This document shows positions 36,343-47,697 of a stretch of DNA of 64,000 bases, piece by piece. Made by a program: the position numbers and the translations under genes. Origin of the DNA: Sipunculus nudus. Taxonomy: Eukaryota; Annelida; Sipuncula; Golfingiida; Sipunculidae. Each line of letters opens with the position of its first letter. The first letter of the stretch is position 1. Under the pieces are notes generated by a model that saw nothing but the letters and a program-made list of their open reading frames with translations, did no database searches and was not told where the DNA came from. The stretch is taken from assembly GCA_026874595.1 (NCBI GenBank), contig CM049311.1:42471676-42535675 (forward strand), given 5' to 3'.

Positions 36343-36983
36343 GTAATTAGGGCCCCGCTTGACAAGCGGTGCCCTATAGTGATCACCGTGTCAGTACGTC
36401 CTTCCGTCCTTTTGTTAGTGACACTTTCTTTTGCACGCGATTACTCAACATACTGCAGCTTTCCCAAATTCACAGGAATGATTGGTACCTATGAGGGCTT
36501 CAGACCTATCGAATTACAGACTTGTCAGAATTCAAATATGGCCGCCACAGCCCAATCACTGATTTTCTTTTGCACGCAATAACTCAACAACAACATACTG
36601 CAGCTTTCCCAAATTCATAGGGATGATAGGTACCTATGAGGGCTCCAGACCTATCGAATTACAGACTTGTCGGAATTCAAATATGGCCGCCACAGCCCAA
36701 TCGCTGATTTTCTTTTGCACGCGATAACTCAACAACAATATACTGCAGCTTTCCCAGATTCACAGGGATGATTGAGACCTATGAGGGCTCCAGACCTATC
36801 AAATTACTGACTTGTCAGAATTCAAATATGGCCGCCACAGCCCAGTCGCTGATTTTCTTTCACACACGATAACTCAACAACAGTATACTGCAGCTTTCCC
36901 AAATTCACAGGGATGATTGGTACCAATGAGGGCTCCAGACCTATCGAATTACAGACTTGTCGGAATTCAAATATGGCCGCCAC
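36343..36983 (-). mobile_element. HLN-E: 145-base tandem array with hairpin end
   Basis: TTCAAATATGGCCGCCA recurs at 36531, 36676, 36821 and 36966, exactly 145 bases apart. Read on the minus strand, the array ends in a palindrome (CCGCTTGTCAAGCGG) followed by GGCCCTAATT, which resembles the 3' plan of the HLN families. The other end is cut off by the G1 LTR at 36984. Confidence 0.6.
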
Positions 36984-37184
36984 TGTCAGAGATTTATCCA
37001 GGTACAGGCACACGGCGTGTCAGTCACTTGCATAAACACAAGATGGTTTGATTTACATTTTAATCAGCTAGACACACACTTTTGGCTGTGCACATCACAC
37101 GCCGGAAATCACCAGAGCGGTTCTCGGTTGGCCGCTTAGCACCATAACGAATGGGCCGCTTATGTTAACACGGATATCATGACA
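36984..37184 (-). repeat. 3' LTR of gypsy G1 (201 bases)
   Basis: On the minus strand it starts TGTCATGATATCC directly after the polypurine tract AAAAGGGGAGA (37185-37195) and ends ATAAATCTCTGACA. TG...CA termini fit an LTR. No partner LTR is visible in the window. Confidence 0.8.
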
Positions 37185-37500
37185 TCTCCCCTTTTAAGTT
37201 ATTAAATAACCAAGACACAATTTAACCAAATAAAAAGAGTCATTTAACTTATCAGCTCTTAGTTCAACCAAACACATGTCCATGCTGTAGAATAACCAAA
37301 GAGTTTATGTAATGTTACACTGAAACAATGGGTTGATCATAATAATGACGTTAAAGAAATTACACTGATAAAGATAACAAATTTCTTAAGCGGAAATGAA
37401 ATAGAGGGCAGACTAACCCAACTATTTCTAGTGAGATGACCGGCATTATTCTGGCCGTGTGTGTCAACATCACTCTTTGGAATAAAACTTATCACATATC

Positions 37501-38156
37501 AAGTCATTTTGTTGGTTTCACAACTCTCCCTGATTTAGTAGTTATCACAGGTGCACTGCTATTATCTGGAACATCCTGTACTAGTTGCGCTTCTGGCAAT
37601 TTTAACTCAGGTTCTGGCTCCTGATCTATAGGGATTTTCTGCAAGTGCTTCCTGTTCCTTCTCAGGATTTTCCCACTCAGTAATTCTACTCTGTATGATC
37701 TTGGGGTATCTTCTTTACGGATCACTGTAGCTTTATCACCCCATGATTTATCACTGTCATCTCTGATCCGAACTTTGTCGCCTAGTTTTAACTCCTCCAT
37801 CAGTTTAGGAGTATATCTCCTATTGTAGAAATATCTGTGTTTTGACTTGCTTTGTTTGTCATTTCGCCTAGCACGGTCATGGTTGACATCTTTTGACATA
37901 ATGTTTCTGGGCAAAGTAGGTAGGGTTGTTCTTATGTCACGTCCGATCATCAGGTTTGCTGGGCTGTATCCTGTTGAAGTATTTGTTGTATTTCTGTATA
38001 CCATAAGTGCCATACATGGGGATTGTGGGAATCTAGGGCTGCTCATCACGTGAGTGAAATTGTACTCTTCACTGAATTTCTTGAATTCATTTGACGCATA
38101 TTGGGGACCGTTGTCAGATACAACTTCAAGTGGAATTCCCCATCGAGTAAACACAT
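37501..38156 (-). pseudogene. Gypsy G1 integrase, C-terminal part
   Basis: It continues the integrase begun at 42149-42365, from just before FTRWGIP. The second catalytic Asp is present in VSDNGPQYAS. The stretch that should carry the catalytic Glu is deleted: SSPRFPQS runs directly into LMVYRNT, so roughly 30 residues are lost and the enzyme would be dead. The GYSPANLMIGRD motif and a basic C-terminal domain (KLGDKVRIRDDSDKSW, then a YRVELLSGK turn) follow to a stop at 37504. No env gene follows; from 37500 to 37201 is AT-rich non-coding sequence. Confidence 0.85.
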
Positions 38157-41100
38157 TTTTAGCGAACCTGTGAGCTTATGTGATGGTGTGGCGTCGTCCG
38201 GCATCATCTAAAAAACTATATCGGATTTTGCTTATTTTTTGGCAAACTGCATTTTCATAGATTTTATAGGGAAAAAGCTATAAAAGCTTTAAAAATCTTC
38301 TTCTTTGAAACTGTTCAGCCAAATTGTCCAATATTTCACAGAAATGATTCCTGGATAAATCTTTCTCAAGTTTGTTCGAATGGTTTAAGTTCGGTGATTT
38401 TTGGCCGAGTTACAGGAAGTTGAACTTAGTCATCTGTCCATAAAAGCATACTAAAATTACAATCTCAGAAACGGCTGGAGCTATCATCACCAAATTTTAT
38501 GCCAATGTTCACATGAGACATATCTGAAATTGAGGTATTGATGGCGCCACCTTTATCAACCTTTTTTGTACGGGGGTCATCAGTGCCCCTATCATACTGA
38601 CGGCTACAAAAAACTTCTTCTCTGAAACCATATGGCCAAATAGTTTAATATCGCACAGAAATGATCCTAGGGTAGTGCTTTCTGAAATTTGTTCAAATGG
38701 TCTAAGTTCATTGATTTTTGGCTGAGTTATGGGAAGCTGAATTTAGTCATATCCTGTAACAGCCCATTTTAGCTCAGTGGCTACAAAGATCTTCTCCTCG
38801 AAAACCACTGGGACAAGTTCTTAAATCTCACACATTAATTATCCTTAGATGTTGATAATTCAAGTTTGTTCAAATGGTTTTGGTTCAGTGATTTTTGGCT
38901 GAGTTACAGGAAGCTTAACTTAGCCATTTTGCTGTATTTTCCCACATGAGTTATAAACCTGTAAAAAATTTTTTGACTGACCCTACTGAGGCCAATTTGT
39001 TTAATATTTTACAAGAATAATCCCCTGTATAATTCTTATAATAATTGTCTTTTATGGTTCCAAAGAATGAATTTTGGCTGAATTATAAAGGTTCAATTGA
39101 GTCATTTTACCATATATGTTAGCTGTGTGAAGCAGATACACAGATACATCTAGATACATCTAGACTGGCACCAGTTTATCAGCATTTATTACATCATGCC
39201 TCTAGACATTTAGATTTCAGGTTATCTATGGTTAATATTGACAAGAATGTTTTTTAAAAGCTTTTAAAGAATGTAGATTTATGAATTTTAGATATTCCTC
39301 ATGCCAGGCAATGTTTACAATCACAGCTATACAGCTCTCTGTGGGTATATAAAGACAGCTGTACATGGATTATAAATAATTGGTATCCATAGTCAAATTA
39401 ATTCAAGATTTTGCCATCAGTGAGATGCATCTGTATTACAATTTTGCATTCAAAATGCATCGGTATTTATTTTTAGTGAACCTGTGAGCTAATGCGATGG
39501 TGTGGCAGCGTTTGTCTTCTGTACGTTTACCCATACTATTTTGAAAATGATTGGAGCTAGCATCATGAAATTTAATGCAAAAAATTAGCCATCTGAAAAT
39601 TTTCTTAAATTTTATAGAGAAAAAGCTAAAAAAACCTTTAAAAATCTTCTCCTCCAAAACACTTAAGCCAAATTGTTCAATATTTCACAGAAATAATCTT
39701 TTATACCATCTCCCTCAATTTTGTTCAGGAAGTTGAACTTAGTCATCTGTCCAAAAAAGCATACTAAGGCCAAAAAAAATTAAAGGTATGGTTCTCAGGC
39801 ACCGCCCGCATCAATTTTAAACCCCCGCATCAAAACTTTTTATTTTGATTTTCAATAAAAATTTTCCAATTTTGAGCTGCTGACGCTCCGAAATTTCTTT
39901 CAAGAAGATAAAACCATACAATTTCCTTTGATTTGTAGTGCTTTTACTTATTTAGCAAAATAAAACTGTTATTTTCATGATTTTCCCTTATCATTTGACA
40001 TTTTTATCGAAACATACCAAAAAATTTAAAATAAAAAAAGCGTCCGCCCGCATTGATTTCTGAAAAAAAGTGCCTGAGAACCATACCTTTTTTTTATTTT
40101 GGCCTAAAATGACAGTCTCAGAAACAGCCAGAGCTATCATCACCAATTTTTTGCCAGTGTTGGTCACATGAGTCATATATGAAATTCAGGTATTGGTGGC
40201 ACCACCTGAATTGACCTATTTTTGTACGGGGGTCATTGGTCATCTGTACATTAATCCATAATTTCCCAGGAATAGCAGGAGCTACCATTCCCAGATTTTA
40301 TGCAATAATCTGTCACATATCAAATTTTACTATGGGATTCAGCTTATTTTTTTGCTATCTGCATTTACTTAGATTTTATAAGGAAAAGGCTGACAATATT
40401 TTAAAAGTCGTCTTCTTGTAGACGGTCCAGCCAAATTGATAAATATTTTACATAAATGATCCCAGAGGCAAGCCCTCTCAAGTTTGTTCAAATGGTTTGT
40501 ATTTGATGAATTTTAGTGGAGTTGCACAAATTTGAACAGTCATTCAGCCAAGTAAGCATACTGACATAGTACTCTCAGAAATGACAGAAGCTAGCATTAC
40601 CAGGTATTGTGCAAATGTTGGTCACATGACTCATATTTGAAGTTGTAGATTTAGTGGTGCCACCTACATTGACCTGTTTTTTATGGGCAAAAAACCTCAT
40701 AATTTTAGCCTCTTTCAGTTTAATGATGAAACTGTCAAGTTGAATTGTTCAATTTTTCAAAAGAATTATCCTAGGACATGGTTCTTTCAATCATATCAGA
40801 ATATACTGAGTTTGTTGATTTTTGGTTGAGTTGTGAAAAGCTTAAGTTGGTCTTATGGCCATTATTATGTCTTTTTCAAACTGAGGACTGCAATAGTGTT
40901 CTTCTACAAAATTATTATTTCAATTATATCTTCTGTAACATTGCACAAAAAATATTCTTAGGTGGCCTTTGTACAAGTTTACTAGAATGATTTTTGGCAG
41001 AACTATTGGACCTTTAACAATGAAAGTACTGCATCTTTTATTATTCTAGATATTTTGATAAAAAGTTTATGAATATGTCGGCTTGAAAAAAGAAATTTTA

Positions 41101-42148
41101 ACCAAGGTCTTTCAGTATGTGTAAACAGATATACCAACAGGCCAAGATTGAATCTGTATCTTTAAATAGGTTGAGAAACTGCCAACTGTTTCAGATTTGG
41201 GAACAGATCAAGAGTTCATTCAGTGCAGCCAGATATAGGTCAAGAGTTCAATCAGTGCAGCCAAGCACATGGCATGTGATCACCTAATGGGTGACATGTG
41301 AACACCTCATGGGCACTATGTGATCACTTCATGGGTGTCAAGCCCCTCAGGGCAGGGCCCCTGCATGAGCTTATGCAATGGTGTGGCTACTATTTCAGAT
41401 TTGGCAACAGGCTAGAGGTCAGTCTGGATCTATTTATAGCTTTGGCAGACTGCCAACTGTATCAGATTAGGCAACAGGTCAAGAGTTCACTCAGTGCAGC
41501 CAGGTATGGGTCAGGAGTTTACTCAGTGCAGTAGCTGCATTCTTTTTATAGCTTTGGCAGACTGCCAACTGTGTCAGATTATGCAACAGGTCAAGAGTTC
41601 ACTCAGTGCAGCCAGGTACAGGTCAAAAGTTCACTCAGTCTGGCCAGGTGCAGGTCATGAGTTCACTCAGTGCAGTAGTCTGAGCAAGCAATTTGTCACA
41701 GTTCACTCGGGGCAACAGCCTTTCTCACCTAAGCCTGGTCAGCCCCATGCATCAGACTCTATGGTAAGTTTGATGTATTGGAATAATATTTTGACCTGTC
41801 AATGTGTCTTTGATGGCTTTCTCGCTCACAAGACAGGTGTCGCCACCTACCATGACTTTTGCACACGTTTTTCTCCGGAGGGGTTTGATATATCAGTCTG
41901 AAATTGGGCGTTGTATATATCTCTGATAGCTTCGTTGTATACAAGACTGGTGGTGCCAGCTACAATCTTTTTAGTGTTGTGTGCACCTATGCCAGAATTT
42001 CAGCAGTGATGTTTGTGTAATTGTTTCTTATTCAAAATGTTTAGTACTTGCATAGTTCATATACATGAAAAGTAATGGTCCAGCATTGAAGCATTATACC
42101 TGGTGTATTTCCCAATGCACAGGTTTGCATTAGGCCTGTAGGCCTTGT
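38157..42148 (+). mobile_element. HLN-A with two heads, inside G1 integrase
   Basis: The head TTTTAGCGAACCTGTGAGC and the tail TAGGCCTGTAGGCCTTGT bound a 3.99-kb non-coding insert in the integrase gene; on removal, TT remains and the frame rejoins. A second head lies at about 39470 (TTTTTAGTGAACCTGTGAGC), as in the copy at 29753. A MITE sits at 39767-40104. Confidence 0.9.
39767..40104. mobile_element. MITE with about 35-base inverted repeats, TA target
   Basis: The ends AGGCCAAAAAAAATTAAAGG and its near-complement share GGTATGGTTCTCAGGCAC on the inner side. TA (39765-39766 and 40105-40106) flanks it, and the uninterrupted phrase CATACTAAAATGAC at about 31415-31430 is the empty site. 338 bases, non-coding; a Tc1/mariner-type MITE is the simplest reading. 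Confidence 0.75.
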
Positions 42149-43064
42149 TCAGTTTTCCGATTACACTTGCACTCGTGGTTTCAGGGAGGTGTATTATTTC
42201 TGGGAACCTTGAATAATAGTCTGTGACGACCATGTACTGTTCTCCGTTGTGTGTAAACAGATCAGTAGCTATTCTAGTCCATGGACTTTCAGGCATTGGT
42301 GTAGATTTGAGTGGTTCACACCTCTGTGCTGGCCTATTTGATTGGCAGTGTTCACAACTTTCCAATTATTTTGTAATGTCTTTTGACATACCTGGCCACC
42401 ATACACACGATTGGGCTCTCTTTCTGCTTTTTGTGATCCCCTGGTGACCTAGGTGTAATTTGGTCAGAACATGGTCTCTCATACTCATTGGTATGACAAT
42501 TCTGTTGTCGTAAAGCAAAAGTCCACTTGCTACAGAAAAATGCGTCCTTGCTTCGAACATGTTGTGTGGTAAATCTGGTACATCTCGGATGTGTGTTGGC
42601 CATCCCTCGAGTCAAGGGAATTGCTGTACACATTTGCTGATCATTTGCAGTAACACTGCGTATTTGCTCAAGTCTGTCAGTCGACACAGGCCATGTATCT
42701 CTAGTTAACTGCTCCTGCAAGTCTATGGCTTCGATTTTTTCCTTATCATTGTTTGAAACTGTTTCCTCTAAGGGATGCCTGGATAATGCGTCAGCTAAGA
42801 ATAATGTTTTGCCAGGTGCGTACTCCGCCTGCGGATTATACTTCATCAAGCGCATCAACAGTCACTGACATCTAAGTTGCGCCTTGTTCAAATCACAACT
42901 GTTCATCAAAGGAACCAATGGTTTGTGGTCTGTGATTAAGCGAAATGATGGCTGTTCGAACAAATACCGATGGAACTTTACACAAGCCCATACCGCACCT
43001 AAACACTCTTTTTCTATTTGCCCGTAGTTTTCTCACTAGGCAGCAAAGTACTTGATGCATACGC
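42149..43064 (-). pseudogene. Gypsy G1 RNase H end and integrase N-terminal part
   Basis: Minus strand from 43064: the second half of RNase H, with QIEKECLGAVWA and LITDHKPLVPL, then the DALSRHP motif that ends it, then the integrase zinc domain (LHLGHQG histidines near 42460 and CEHC near 42355), then the first catalytic Asp in RIATDLFTHNG. Damage: a frameshift near 43030, stops near 42853 and 42365, and another frame change between 42560 and 42700. It is interrupted on one side by G2 and on the other by HLN-A. Confidence 0.85.
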
Positions 43065-43209
43065 TGTCACACAAACACATAAAAGGGGTTGACTATATAT
43101 CGTTTATTCCATCTCATGTACAACCGGCCGCGGCTCAACCTCCAGCCCAAGTGTTCAGGTTTCCAGTCCCAATCCCCCATGCCGCCATCTGGTGGCAGGC
43201 TTACCAACA
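43065..43209 (-). repeat. 3' LTR of gypsy G2 (145 bases)
   Basis: Minus strand TGTTGGTAAGCC...GTGTGACA. It is highly similar to the 141-base 5' LTR, with a 4-base ATAT difference near 43095. The polypurine tract GGAGGGGAGA lies immediately inside at 43210-43219. Confidence 0.9.
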
Positions 43210-43470
43210 TCTCCCCTCCAATGAAATTTTTTTAAAAATGTGAACCTTACTGACTAGGATATAAATATGGTGAAAGTATCCAGATAAGCATAGTCCAAGC
43301 ATTGTGCTACTGAGTCACATAATTAAACTACTACTAAATGCTGATACTAAAAGAACTTTAATAAAATGCAGTGATTCACATAAGTAAACTTAATGCAGGG
43401 CTTGGGTAGACTACCAAGACTCTGAAGCAGGCTACCAGGGATAATTCTGTCCTTTATGGTATCCTACTTA

Positions 43471-44594
43471 TCAACACAAATCATCATACTTCTTCAGAAG
43501 ACGGATAACTCTCGAGCTTGTTAGGGTTTGGTTAGTGGGCAGTGTCAGAACAGGGTTAGTCATCGGTCTTGATGGCTGTGTTTCCCCATAACATTCCTTA
43601 TCTACTGGAAGCATTTCCTGTGAAGACACTGATGCCGCCGGCGGGCTAGCCACTGCAATTTCAGGAGAATCCTGCCTTGTGCTCTGCGGGTTTTGTTCAG
43701 GTTGTAGGTCACTGGTGTTAACATGTGGCACTGTAGGTTTTAATGTGCTGGTGTACAATGATGCATCTGACGCGGGTCCACTGACCAGTGTTTCCCTTAT
43801 CGGAGGTGCCGCCGCCCTAAGCTGCACCCGGTTTCTTCTGATGCAGCAGTTGTCTGTTTGTACCGTGTAAGACCTATGCTCATTTCTTTCTACGATGTGT
43901 CCATAGGTCCATGGTTTTCCTCTCGTGTCAGGCGGAGGTTTAGCATACACAAACTCCCCAGTATCCAAAGAAGGCTGTTCCCTGCTTGCTGTACGGTCAT
44001 ATATTTCTTTACTTGCAACTCTTTTCTGTTGTATCTCTGCAACGACAAGCTGTTGATCAATAAACTGGTAGCAGAAGATTGTCTGAGGTAGGCAATAGGG
44101 ATCTAGTGTTGCGACAAAACAGTCGTTGAGCCGGTGTGTAAGAGTGGCCCTGTGGGGGTGTATTCCTGTAGTTAAGCAGGGCAGCTTGTATATCTGTGGA
44201 TTTCTTCATCATACTTTTGGACACTTTGACAGCCGCTTCAGCTCGGCCATTAATTACCTTTAGGATGGTATGGTGATGAAATGGTGTGTGTGAATCCATA
44301 TGTAATGGCAAAGTTAGGATATTCTGAGCTAATAAACAGTGGGCCATTATCAGTGTGACATACTTTAGGTACCCCAAAGCGGGCAAAATGTGCCTTTGTT
44401 TTTCCTATTACCCCCACTGCAGTGGAGTCCTCAAGTTCATCAATCTCGATCCAGTCAGAGAAGTGGCACACAGTAACCAGGTAAGTTTTCCCTTCGAGTG
44501 ATTTCAAGTCTTGACTTATTATCTGCCATGGAAGGGTAGGTATACAAAAAGTTTTCATTGGTTCTTCGGACTGGTTTTGCCATATTGGGCACAT
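43471..44594 (-). pseudogene. Gypsy G2 integrase, catalytic core and C-terminus
   Basis: Minus strand: first Asp in IISQDLKSLEG, second Asp in VCHTDNGPLF, then SSPYHPKGN and, after a frameshift near 44260, NGRAEAAVKV with the catalytic Glu. The YRNTPPQG segment follows. After another shift, a C-terminal region from 43968 (GEFVYAKPPPDTRGKPW) runs to a stop at 43471, rich in Pro/Ser/Thr and without recognised domains. The catalytic triad is therefore still encoded, but not in one frame. From 43470 to 43220 there is only non-coding DNA before the polypurine tract. Confidence 0.82.
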
Positions 44595-44983
44595 GTGCTG
44601 CAGATTTCACACATATCCTGAATTGCTTTCCTCATGTCCGGCCAGAAAAGTACTCCACAGGCCATGCGAATATTTGACTCAGCTCCAAAGAGAGTTAGGT
44701 GAATTTTCCTGAGCATTTCTTTTCTCATAGATAGGGGAATCACAACTGTTTTGCCTTTGTATATAGTGCCATTCTCAACTGATAGTTCGTCTCGGAACCC
44801 CCAATACTGGCGCAGTCTTTGAGGGAGATGATGACGCTTAGCTGGCCATCCGTGTATTATCGTAGAATACAAAGATGAAAGGTCAGAGTCTTTCAACATC
44901 TCCTCACGAATACGTATCTCAGTTTCTGTGCTCAGCCTTTCATTCTGCTCAAGGGAGCATTCCTCCAGCTGGAGACGGAACAC
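44555..44983 (-). pseudogene. Gypsy G2 integrase zinc-binding domain
   Basis: Minus strand; it links RNase H to the integrase core. IPLSMRKEMLRKIH then LTLFGAES shows the first histidine of an HHCC zinc domain, but Leu stands where the second His is expected. CEICSTCAQYG supplies the cysteines. The altered His would weaken the zinc site. Confidence 0.75.
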
Positions 44984-44984
44984 T

Positions 44985-46338
44985 TCAAATCCGTTTGTAT
45001 GTCACCACAAAACTGTAGTGCTGCAATCTCATCATCATTCTTTGTAGCCTTGCTGGCACTTTGTTGAGTGCCTTCTTGAAAATAGTCTCTAAGGGACGAT
45101 GGTCTGTGTGCACTACAATGTCTGATTTGCCATATAGCCACTGATCAAACTTTTCAAAAGCACTGCATATAGCTAGACACTCTTTCTCAATCTGCGAGTA
45201 CCTCTGTTCTGTTTGGTTCAAACTACAGGAGGTGAAGGCTACTGGTTGAAGTTGACCCTTTGCATCATACTGTAAAACGGCCCCTCCAAGGCCTCCCTCG
45301 CTGGCGTCAACTTGCAGGACGACTGGTTTGTTGAGGTCATAGTACCTAAGCACTGGTGTGGAGCATATGACCTGTTTGGCCTTTCCAAAAGCATCCTCTT
45401 GTGCTTTAGACCAACAGAACTGAACATCATCTTTGGTCAACATTGTCAAGGGTCTTATCACTGAACTGAGATTGTTGCAGTATGGTGACAAGTAGTTTAG
45501 CATGCCTAAAAACCTTAATACACCAGCTTTGTTTTCAGGGGCTCTCATATCAGTGATAGCCTTTATTTTGTCTGGGTCTGCTTTCATCCCATATGGTGTA
45601 AGTATGTTGCCCACAAATTTGAGCTTGCTAAGCTTAAACTTCAGTTTTCTTTGTTGAAGTGTGATATTCTTTTCTAAGCAGCGCTCCATTAAGGCTATAA
45701 AGCGTCGATCATGATCTCTCCATGCTTCTTCTTCAGTCTCCCCCTCTCCATACACGAGAATATCGTCTGCTATGGTAAGTACTCCTTCCAGATTTTCCAG
45801 TGCAGATGCTAGTCTCATTGTGAACTCCTCTGGTGCACTAGAAATCCCGAAAGGAAGCCTCAGCCAGCGGTACCTTCCATATGATGTGTGCATTGTCGTC
45901 ATGAATGATGATTCCTCAACAAGGAAAAACCATCCCGCACATCAACTAGTGAGAAGCATTTGGCATTACATAACTTATGTAACTGTTCATTCAGTGTGGG
46001 CATCTGGTGCACAGGCCTCAGTATGGCCTTGTTCACTGTTTGGCTGGGGTCAATGCAAACTAGTAATTTGTTTGGGGTTTCCTATTTTAGGATGTTTGAG
46101 CACCAGGGGGTAGGCTCAGTTACCTTTTTTAGAACCCCGGCTTTTTCATAACTGTCTAGGGCTTCCTTCTCTTTTTCCTGTTTGGCCAATGGTACTCGAT
46201 GGACCGGCATCATGACTGGTGTGACTTCCTGTTTTACTTTAAATCTGACTGGAGGACCTAAAGTACCTATACCTTGAAAATTTTCCGGATACTGCTGGAG
46301 TATGTCCTCTTTCATCAAGCTGCCTGGAGGTGGAAGAT
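44985..46338 (-). pseudogene. Gypsy G2 reverse transcriptase and RNase H
   Basis: Minus strand from 46338: pre-RT segment and PTPWCSN; an in-frame TAG near 46082; FSLVDVRDGF, where the first RT Asp is present; a one-base shift near 45930; then an uninterrupted 305-codon stretch (45902-44985) with YGRYRWLRLPFG, the active-site-like IADDILVYG, the thumb, and RNase H (VVLQVDASEGGLGGAVLQ, QIEKECLAIC, VVHTDHRPLE). The RT motif reads ADD instead of the more usual YxDD. The HLN-B insertion separates this segment from protease; the frame rejoins when it is removed. Confidence 0.88.
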
Positions 46339-47697
46339 TTTTAGCTCAGCTGACTCTAAGTCATCTGAGCTATAGCGATCACCCGTTGTCCGTCTGTCCG
46401 TCCGTTAACCTGGCACAAATCGTAACCGCTGGACCTAGAAACTTGTAACTTGACATTCTGAGAGGTCCATGAAAAATCTCCATGGAAACCAGAAATGAGG
46501 TCTCTGTTCCCCCTATCCTTCGAGCTATGGGGCCCCAAAGTACCCCCCAGAATAGTAAAAAATTTCATACAAAAACTTTAATATCTCATTAACTACATCA
46601 CTGATGGTCATGATTTTTGGCATACATATTAATCATGAGATGTTCCATCAGTTTGTGCAGACTGGTGGCGCCACCTGTATTTTTCGATTCTTTACGAATT
46701 GTTTTCTCTATTTTTGAGACCTTTAAAAATGTGAACATCTGTTAACAGGGCACAAAACATAAAGACTGGACCTAGAATCTTCATTCTTGACACAGTGAGA
46801 GACCTGTGAAAAGTCTCCATAGAAACCTGAAATTAGGTCTCTGTTACCCATATCCTTTGAGCTATGGCACTCCAAAGTACAGCTCAGAATAATGGGAAAT
46901 TTGATACAAAAGCTGAAGTATCTGAACAACTAATGCAGAGATCACCATAATTGTTTGCATGGATATTGATCATGGAGTGTTTCATCAGTTTCTGCAGACT
47001 GGTGGCACCACCTGTATTTGTTCAGGTTTTTTATGAATTTTTTCTCTATTTTTGAGACCTTAAAAGATATGGACATCTGTTAACAGGGCACAAATCATAA
47101 CAACTGGACCTAGAATCTTCATTCTTGACACACAGGGAGACCCATGAAAAGTTTCCATGGAAACCTAAAAATTAGGTCTCTGTTATCCATATCCTTTAAG
47201 CTGTATGGCTCCAAAATACCCCCCAGAATGATGAAAAATTTGATACAAAAACTGCAGTATCTCAATAACTACAACACTGATGGTCATGATTTTTCACATA
47301 AATATTGATCATGAGGTGTTCCATCAGTTTCTGCAGACTGGGTGCGCCACCTCTATTTTTTTCAAATTTTTACGAATTTTTTTCTCTATTTTTGAGACCT
47401 TTTAAGATGTGGTTATCTGTCAACATGGTACAAATAGTAACAACTGGACCTAGAATCTTCATTCTTGTCATGCAAGGAGACCCATGAAAAGTGTCTGTGG
47501 AAACCTGGAATTAGGTCTCTGTTTCCCATAACCTTCAAGCTATAGGACTCTGAAGTATCCCTCAGAATAATGGAAAATTTGATACAAAGCTGAAGTATCT
47601 GAACAACTAATGCAGAGATCACCATGATTCTTTGCATGTATATTGACCATTAAGTGTTTTTATTAGTTTCTGCAGACTGGTGGAGCCACCTGTATTT

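Noticed and set aside
36079-36582. Plus-strand ORF of 167 residues with a proline run
   Set aside because: It is created by the 29-base C homopolymer and the 145-base array, with no recognisable protein content.
38157-42148. A TT target-site duplication typical of a cut-and-paste transposon
   Set aside because: Both flanks lie in T runs, so a 2-base duplication cannot be separated from insertion between two T residues. The lack of TIRs and the 3' hairpin favour the rolling-circle reading.
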